This document shows, in pieces, positions 63,747 to 64,000 of a stretch of 64,000 nucleotides of DNA. The notes below the pieces were generated by a model. That model saw only the letters and a list, made by a program, of their open reading frames with translations, had not been told where the DNA came from and did no database searches. Made by a program: the position numbers and the translations under genes. Every line of letters begins with the position of its first letter. Position 1 is the first letter of the stretch. Origin of the DNA: Delphinapterus leucas (lineage: Eukaryota; Chordata; Mammalia; Artiodactyla; Monodontidae); the NCBI RefSeq assembly GCF_002288925.2, contig NW_022098058.1, positions 1,622,021-1,686,020 on the forward strand. The letters are read 5' to 3'.

Positions 63747-64000
63747 GTAAGATGGGGGGTGTCCATGAGTGGGACCAATAACGGGAAAATAGGGGAGGAT
63801 CTGGGCACCCAGGCCTGCCTCATAGAAAAGATAGGATGGATGCCTGTGCTGGACTTTGGCCAAGTCACAGACCTTCTCTGAACCTGTTTCCTCATCATAA
63901 CCGAGGCTGTTGATACAAATACTTCCCTCCTGGGGTTCCTGGGATGAAGGAATGCGTGGGAGGGCATAATAATAACTCCATTACAATGCCTAATATTTGT
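63747..64000 (+). other. CPNE9: CPNE9 intron 19, 5' part
   Basis: Starts at the GTAAGA donor. A MIR-like stretch is suggested at about 63840-63990; no exon seen before the window ends. Confidence 0.5.

Overview
The window is vertebrate nuclear DNA, most likely from a cetacean or close relative (Whippomorpha). Many tRNA-derived SINEs of the cetacean CHR type are present (they open 'ggacttccctgg' or 'ggcttccctgg' and carry a 'ggttcga' B-box). I saw no ruminant BovB or BovA repeats, and two genes with typical mammalian exons are present. The species cannot be fixed from the sequence alone.

Layout: two protein-coding genes lie head-to-tail on the + strand, matching the MTMR14-CPNE9 neighbourhood known from human 3p25.3. 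From base 1 to about 42.6 kb lies MTMR14 (myotubularin-related phosphoinositide 3-phosphatase, 'Jumpy'). Exons 2-19 are present and exon 1 lies upstream. All 18 exons join in phase into 596 codons plus a stop, and an offset of 53 residues puts the catalytic cysteine at human position 330. After 1.7 kb, CPNE9 (copine-9, two C2 domains plus a copine/vWA domain) starts in a CpG-rich promoter at 43,951. It continues past the right edge: 19 coding exons and 467 complete codons are visible, and roughly the last 85 residues are missing. One CPNE9 exon appears to be only three bases long (Lys100).

The rest is intron and spacer filled with interspersed repeats: about twenty CHR SINEs on both strands, many with clear target-site duplications; a 3-kb L1 fragment lacking its 3' half; a long antisense L2; an internally deleted Tigger1-like transposon; hAT/MER5-like and MIR remnants; two TGGA-type tetranucleotide arrays in CPNE9 introns; and a 100-N assembly gap inside a SINE pair in MTMR14 intron 17.

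The two genes are both linked to membrane lipids (phosphoinositide turnover and Ca2+-dependent phospholipid binding), but nothing here indicates that they form a joint system. I found no undescribed biological system. The best leads are the 3-nt CPNE9 microexon, a candidate 63-nt in-frame cassette exon in MTMR14 intron 17, two SINEs with bipartite A-tails suggestive of 3' transduction, and the SINE-pair structure around the assembly gap.
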